A DNA stretch of 6,943 nt from Bacillota bacterium (lineage in GTDB: Bacteria > Bacillota > Clostridia > Christensenellales > CALWSW01), in NCBI GenBank assembly GCA_023402915.1, contig JAEYFO010000260.1:1-6943 (forward strand), read 5' to 3'. Position 1 is the stretch's first letter; every line of letters begins with the position of its first letter. The notes under the pieces are model-generated. The model was not told where the DNA came from and did not search any database. It was given only the letters and a program-made list of their open reading frames with translations. Of this stretch, positions 5,172 through 6,943 are shown in pieces. A program made the position numbers and the translations under genes.

Positions 5172-5789
5172 CTATTTCTCCAGCGAAAGGATCCCGGCGC
5201 AGAATGAAACGGGTTCAAATTGCAGCGTCGGAAAATCTTTTCGCAACTCCTCCGCTACAAAATAGAGTTCGTCCGCATCCCAAGCGTTGCCTGCCTGCGC
5301 TTTGCACTGTTCCAACTGTGCGCGCGTTTCGAAGGCCACATCGCCGATAAAGAGATGTCCGCCGTCATTGAGTAGAGGCAGCAGTTCTTTGAGAAAAGGA
5401 ACCTTTTGTTCGTCCGTCAGGTGGTGGAGCGAATAGGTGGCAACAATGGCGTCGTAGCGGGTTTTCCGCAGTTGCGGAACAAGCCCCTGGGAAAAATCGC
5501 CCAGATACAGCTTCGCGCCAGGCATTTTTTCTTTGGCAAGCGTCAGCATTCGCTCAGAAAAATCCTGACCGTAAATGCGGCAGCCCTGCTCGTAAAGCCT
5601 GGCGGAAAGCGTTCCCGTTCCAAAGCCGACATCCAGCACAGTGCGGGCTTCTGCGCCCAATACGCGGGCATAAATTTCGCCCAGGATTTGCCGGTATCCC
5701 GCAAAGGGATAGGCGTTATTTTCATCCGTCAGGCCGACGCTTTTGTCGTAGCCATCGGCCCAAAGATCAAAGCCGGTTTCCTTTAGCAT
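5172..5789 (-). CDS. Class I SAM-dependent methyltransferase, YrrT-like
   Basis: Predicted soluble methyltransferase with a Rossmann fold, 205 residues. The N-terminus FDLWADGYDKSVG (7-19) and a following GYRQIL helix resemble the 'W...YD.SV...GY..IL' start of Bacillus YrrT-type putative AdoMet methyltransferases. Motif I is VLDVGFGTGTLS (51-62), the acidic end of strand 2 is Asp76 in YGQDFS, motif II lies around GDFSQG (97-102), and ATYSLHHL (117-124) is the usual post-motif segment. The start at 5787-5789 is chosen because AAGGAG lies nine nt upstream; an in-frame TTG extension to 5864 has no such site and would add a non-family N-terminus. The substrate is unknown. It is convergent with the GNAT gene and downstream of tRNA-Ser. 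No clear promoter was found between 5790 and 5912, so it may have a weak promoter or depend on read-through. Confidence 0.88.
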   Translation of the reverse strand: MLKETGFDLWADGYDKSVGLTDENNAYPFAGYRQILGEIYARVLGAEARTVLDVGFGTGTLSARLYEQGCRIYGQDFSERMLTLAKEKMPGAKLYLGDFSQGLVPQLRKTRYDAIVATYSLHHLTDEQKVPFLKELLPLLNDGGHLFIGDVAFETRAQLEQCKAQAGNAWDADELYFVAEELRKDFPTLQFEPVSFCAGILSLEK

Positions 5790-5911
5790 GGGAAAGCGCT
5801 CCTTCTTCGGCGCGTCCGTAAAACTGAAACAGGCGGGAACGCACCGGAAAGGGAAGGGAGCCAAATGCGTCAGAACTGTCTCATGCTCTATGAACTGCTT
5901 CCATAAAAATT

Positions 5912-5950
5912 CAAAAAAACAAAACCTCGCAAACCAAAGGTTACGAGGTT
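5912..5950 (-). terminator. Intrinsic terminator of the tRNA-Ser gene
   Basis: On the minus strand AACCTCG and AACC pair with GGTT and CGAGGTT (5939-5950 with 5923-5935) around a TTT loop with a small internal mismatch. A U-rich tail with seven consecutive T residues follows (complement of 5913-5919). It begins about 5 nt after the tRNA 3' end. Confidence 0.9.
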
Positions 5951-5955
5951 CTGCT

Positions 5956-6046
5956 TGGCGGAGAGAAAGGGATTCGAACCCTTGAACGGAGTTACCCGTT
6001 ACACGATTTCCAGTCGTGCGCCTTAGACCAACTCAGCCATCTCTCC
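5956..6046 (-). tRNA. tRNA-Ser (anticodon GGA)
   Basis: Class II tRNA of 91 nt including an encoded CCA (complement of 5956-5958). The acceptor stem GGAGAGA (6040-6046) pairs with TCTCTCC (5960-5966), with discriminator G. The anticodon stem CACGA/TCGTG encloses loop CTGGAAA with anticodon GGA (complement of 6009-6011), which reads UCC and UCU. A long variable arm (AACGG/CCGTT) identifies it as serine. The T arm has the standard GGTTCGAATCC core. It has its own promoter (6076-6104) and terminator. Confidence 0.97.
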
Positions 6047-6075
6047 ATAGATGCTTTTCGCAGGTCAACGGATAC

Positions 6076-6104
6076 ATTATACGAGAGAGCGGTTGGAAAG
6101 TCAA
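6076..6104 (-). promoter_or_regulatory. Sigma-A promoter of the tRNA-Ser gene
   Basis: On the minus strand the -35 is TTGACT (6099-6104) and the -10 a perfect TATAAT (6076-6081), with a 17-nt spacer. It points at the tRNA, whose mature 5' end is 30 nt beyond the -10. It lies in the short gap after the CbiB-family gene, where no convincing terminator for that gene was found. Confidence 0.92.
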
Positions 6105-6159
6105 GGGATAAAACGGGAGAAAGCAAAATTTTTCTTGAAACCTCCGCAAAAGCGCTCGG

Positions 6160-6943
6160 TCAGCGGCGGCCAAAGCCGCGAAAGCCCGGTGCACCCAGAC
6201 TTCCGGCCAGCAGGGCGGCGACGACGGCCAGCGCGGGCGAAAGCAGGCAGAGCGCCAGTGAAAGCGCAAAGGTCAAGGCGGTCAGGAACGCCGCTTTTTT
6301 GAGAAGCTGGGGATCGGGCGTCGAAAAATCGCTGCCCAGCGAAGGCGCGGCGCGCCATTGGCCGCGGTAATAGGCTCCGCCGCCCAGACGCACGTTCAGC
6401 GCTCCTGCGAACGCGCCCAGCGCCCATCCGCGGCAGAGACAGGGCTGCGCGTTGGCGCTGGTGAGCAGCACGGCGGGCGCGTTTTTCCAGTTCAGCCGGA
6501 GGATCCAGGCCGAAAGCATGGTCAGCGCGGCGCTCAGGCGGGCAGGGAAGAAGCACACCAGGCTTCCTGCTTTTTTCAGCGCGGCGGAATAGGCCGGACA
6601 AGCGTCAAACTCCCGCTCGCCCGCGGCGCAAAGCGCATAAAGCAGCACGGCGGCCAGCGCCAGCGCGGCGTTGAGCGACCCGGCGTCCAGCCGCACCAGC
6701 GTGCCGAACGACGCAAAGAGCAGCGGCAGCAGCGCCCCTTCGCTCAGGGCAAGCCCCAGCGATTCGCAGGCCGTGCGGCAGATGCCCTGCTCGGAAAGAT
6801 TGTCCGTATCCTTTTGCACAAAGCGGCGCAGCACGCGGCGCGCCTTGTCTTTGTCTCCTTTTCGCAGGGCGGAGAAAATCAGCGCAGCGCCCCAGAGCGG
6901 CTGACGCAGGGAAAGCACGAAATACAGCAGCGCGATCCGGCAG
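6160..6943 (-). CDS. CbiB/CobD-family membrane protein, divergent (5' end outside window)
   Basis: Integral membrane protein of the adenosylcobinamide-phosphate synthase family (CbiB in the anaerobic and CobD in the aerobic cobalamin pathway), which attaches aminopropanol phosphate to adenosylcobyric acid. About 260 codons are visible and the frame is open to the right edge (ALLYFVLSLR precedes a possible GTG at 6916-6918). About 50-60 N-terminal residues are probably missing relative to the usual ~310-320. Family landmarks counted from that GTG: KARRVLRRFVQKDTDNL (25-41, usually ending 'GRDT..L'), CRTACES (47-53), FFPARLS (about 120-126) and AFAGALNVRLGGGAYYRG in the C-terminal half. Hydrophobic segments fit a multi-pass protein. 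Several normally invariant polar residues are replaced, including the 'AEN' and 'NTLDSM' motifs, so catalytic activity is uncertain. It ends at TGA (6160-6162). Confidence 0.75.
   Translation of the reverse strand, partial: CRIALLYFVLSLRQPLWGAALIFSALRKGDKDKARRVLRRFVQKDTDNLSEQGICRTACESLGLALSEGALLPLLFASFGTLVRLDAGSLNAALALAAVLLYALCAAGEREFDACPAYSAALKKAGSLVCFFPARLSAALTMLSAWILRLNWKNAPAVLLTSANAQPCLCRGWALGAFAGALNVRLGGGAYYRGQWRAAPSLGSDFSTPDPQLLKKAAFLTALTFALSLALCLLSPALAVVAALLAGSLGAPGFRGFGRR

Noticed and set aside
5790..5864. N-terminal extension of the methyltransferase to a TTG start at 5864
   Set aside because: It lacks a ribosome binding site and adds a Pro/Phe/Cys-rich stretch without family likeness, while the internal ATG at 5787-5789 has AAGGAG at good spacing.
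5790..5912. A methyltransferase promoter (TTGAAT with CATAGA, 16-nt spacer, minus strand)
   Set aside because: The -10 matches only three of six consensus positions and the -35 is embedded in the U-tract of the tRNA terminator, so it is too weak to annotate.
5956..6046. The tRNA-Ser gene as an integration (att) site for a mobile element carrying the GNAT and methyltransferase genes
   Set aside because: No integrase is present, and no second copy of the tRNA 3' end was found in the window.
1..6943. CRISPR arrays, insertion sequences or transposase genes
   Set aside because: No regular repeat-spacer pattern, no terminal inverted repeats with target duplications and no transposase-like frames were seen. 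The only tandem repeat is the short degenerate triplicate at 1874-1937.

Overview
The window looks like a chromosomal segment from a Bacillota/Clostridia-type anaerobe. Supporting signs are strong AGGAG-type ribosome binding sites, sigma-A promoters with 17-nt spacers, intrinsic terminators with long U-tracts, a SorC-family sugar regulator, a CCA-encoding tRNA-Ser and a CbiB-family cobalamin gene. Coding regions are GC-rich with mostly G/C third positions, while intergenic regions are AT-rich. Genus cannot be named from the sequence alone.

Layout. On the minus strand, positions 1-2840 hold a three-gene operon read right to left: a DapA/NanA-superfamily Schiff-base lyase (1938-2840), deoxyribose-phosphate aldolase deoC (1144-1812), and an FGGY sugar kinase running off the left edge (1-1064). 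A well-formed extended -10 promoter (2937-2965) drives it. A 478-bp AT-rich divergent intergenic region (2841-3318) contains candidate operator half-sites, a GC-rich structured segment with a terminator-like end, and the promoter for a SorC-family regulator (3319-4278, plus). That gene ends in a clear terminator. Next comes a separate unit for a GNAT acetyltransferase (4468-5016, plus) with its own near-consensus promoter and a structured leader. A strong, probably bidirectional hairpin separates it from a convergent class I SAM methyltransferase (5172-5789, minus). Further right are tRNA-Ser(GGA) (5956-6046, minus) with its own promoter and terminator, and a CbiB/CobD-family membrane protein (6160-6943, minus) whose start lies beyond the right edge.

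How the genes fit together. The left half reads as a regulated catabolic cassette: a phosphosugar-responsive SorC regulator divergent from a sugar kinase and two different class I (lysine Schiff-base) carbon-carbon lyases. DeoC has all expected catalytic residues. The lyase, the kinase and the regulator each keep their fold and core catalytic signatures but differ at positions that set substrate or effector specificity in well-studied relatives. The pathway substrate is therefore not obvious and is the best candidate here for something undescribed. The right half consists of independent single genes with no visible link to the cassette.
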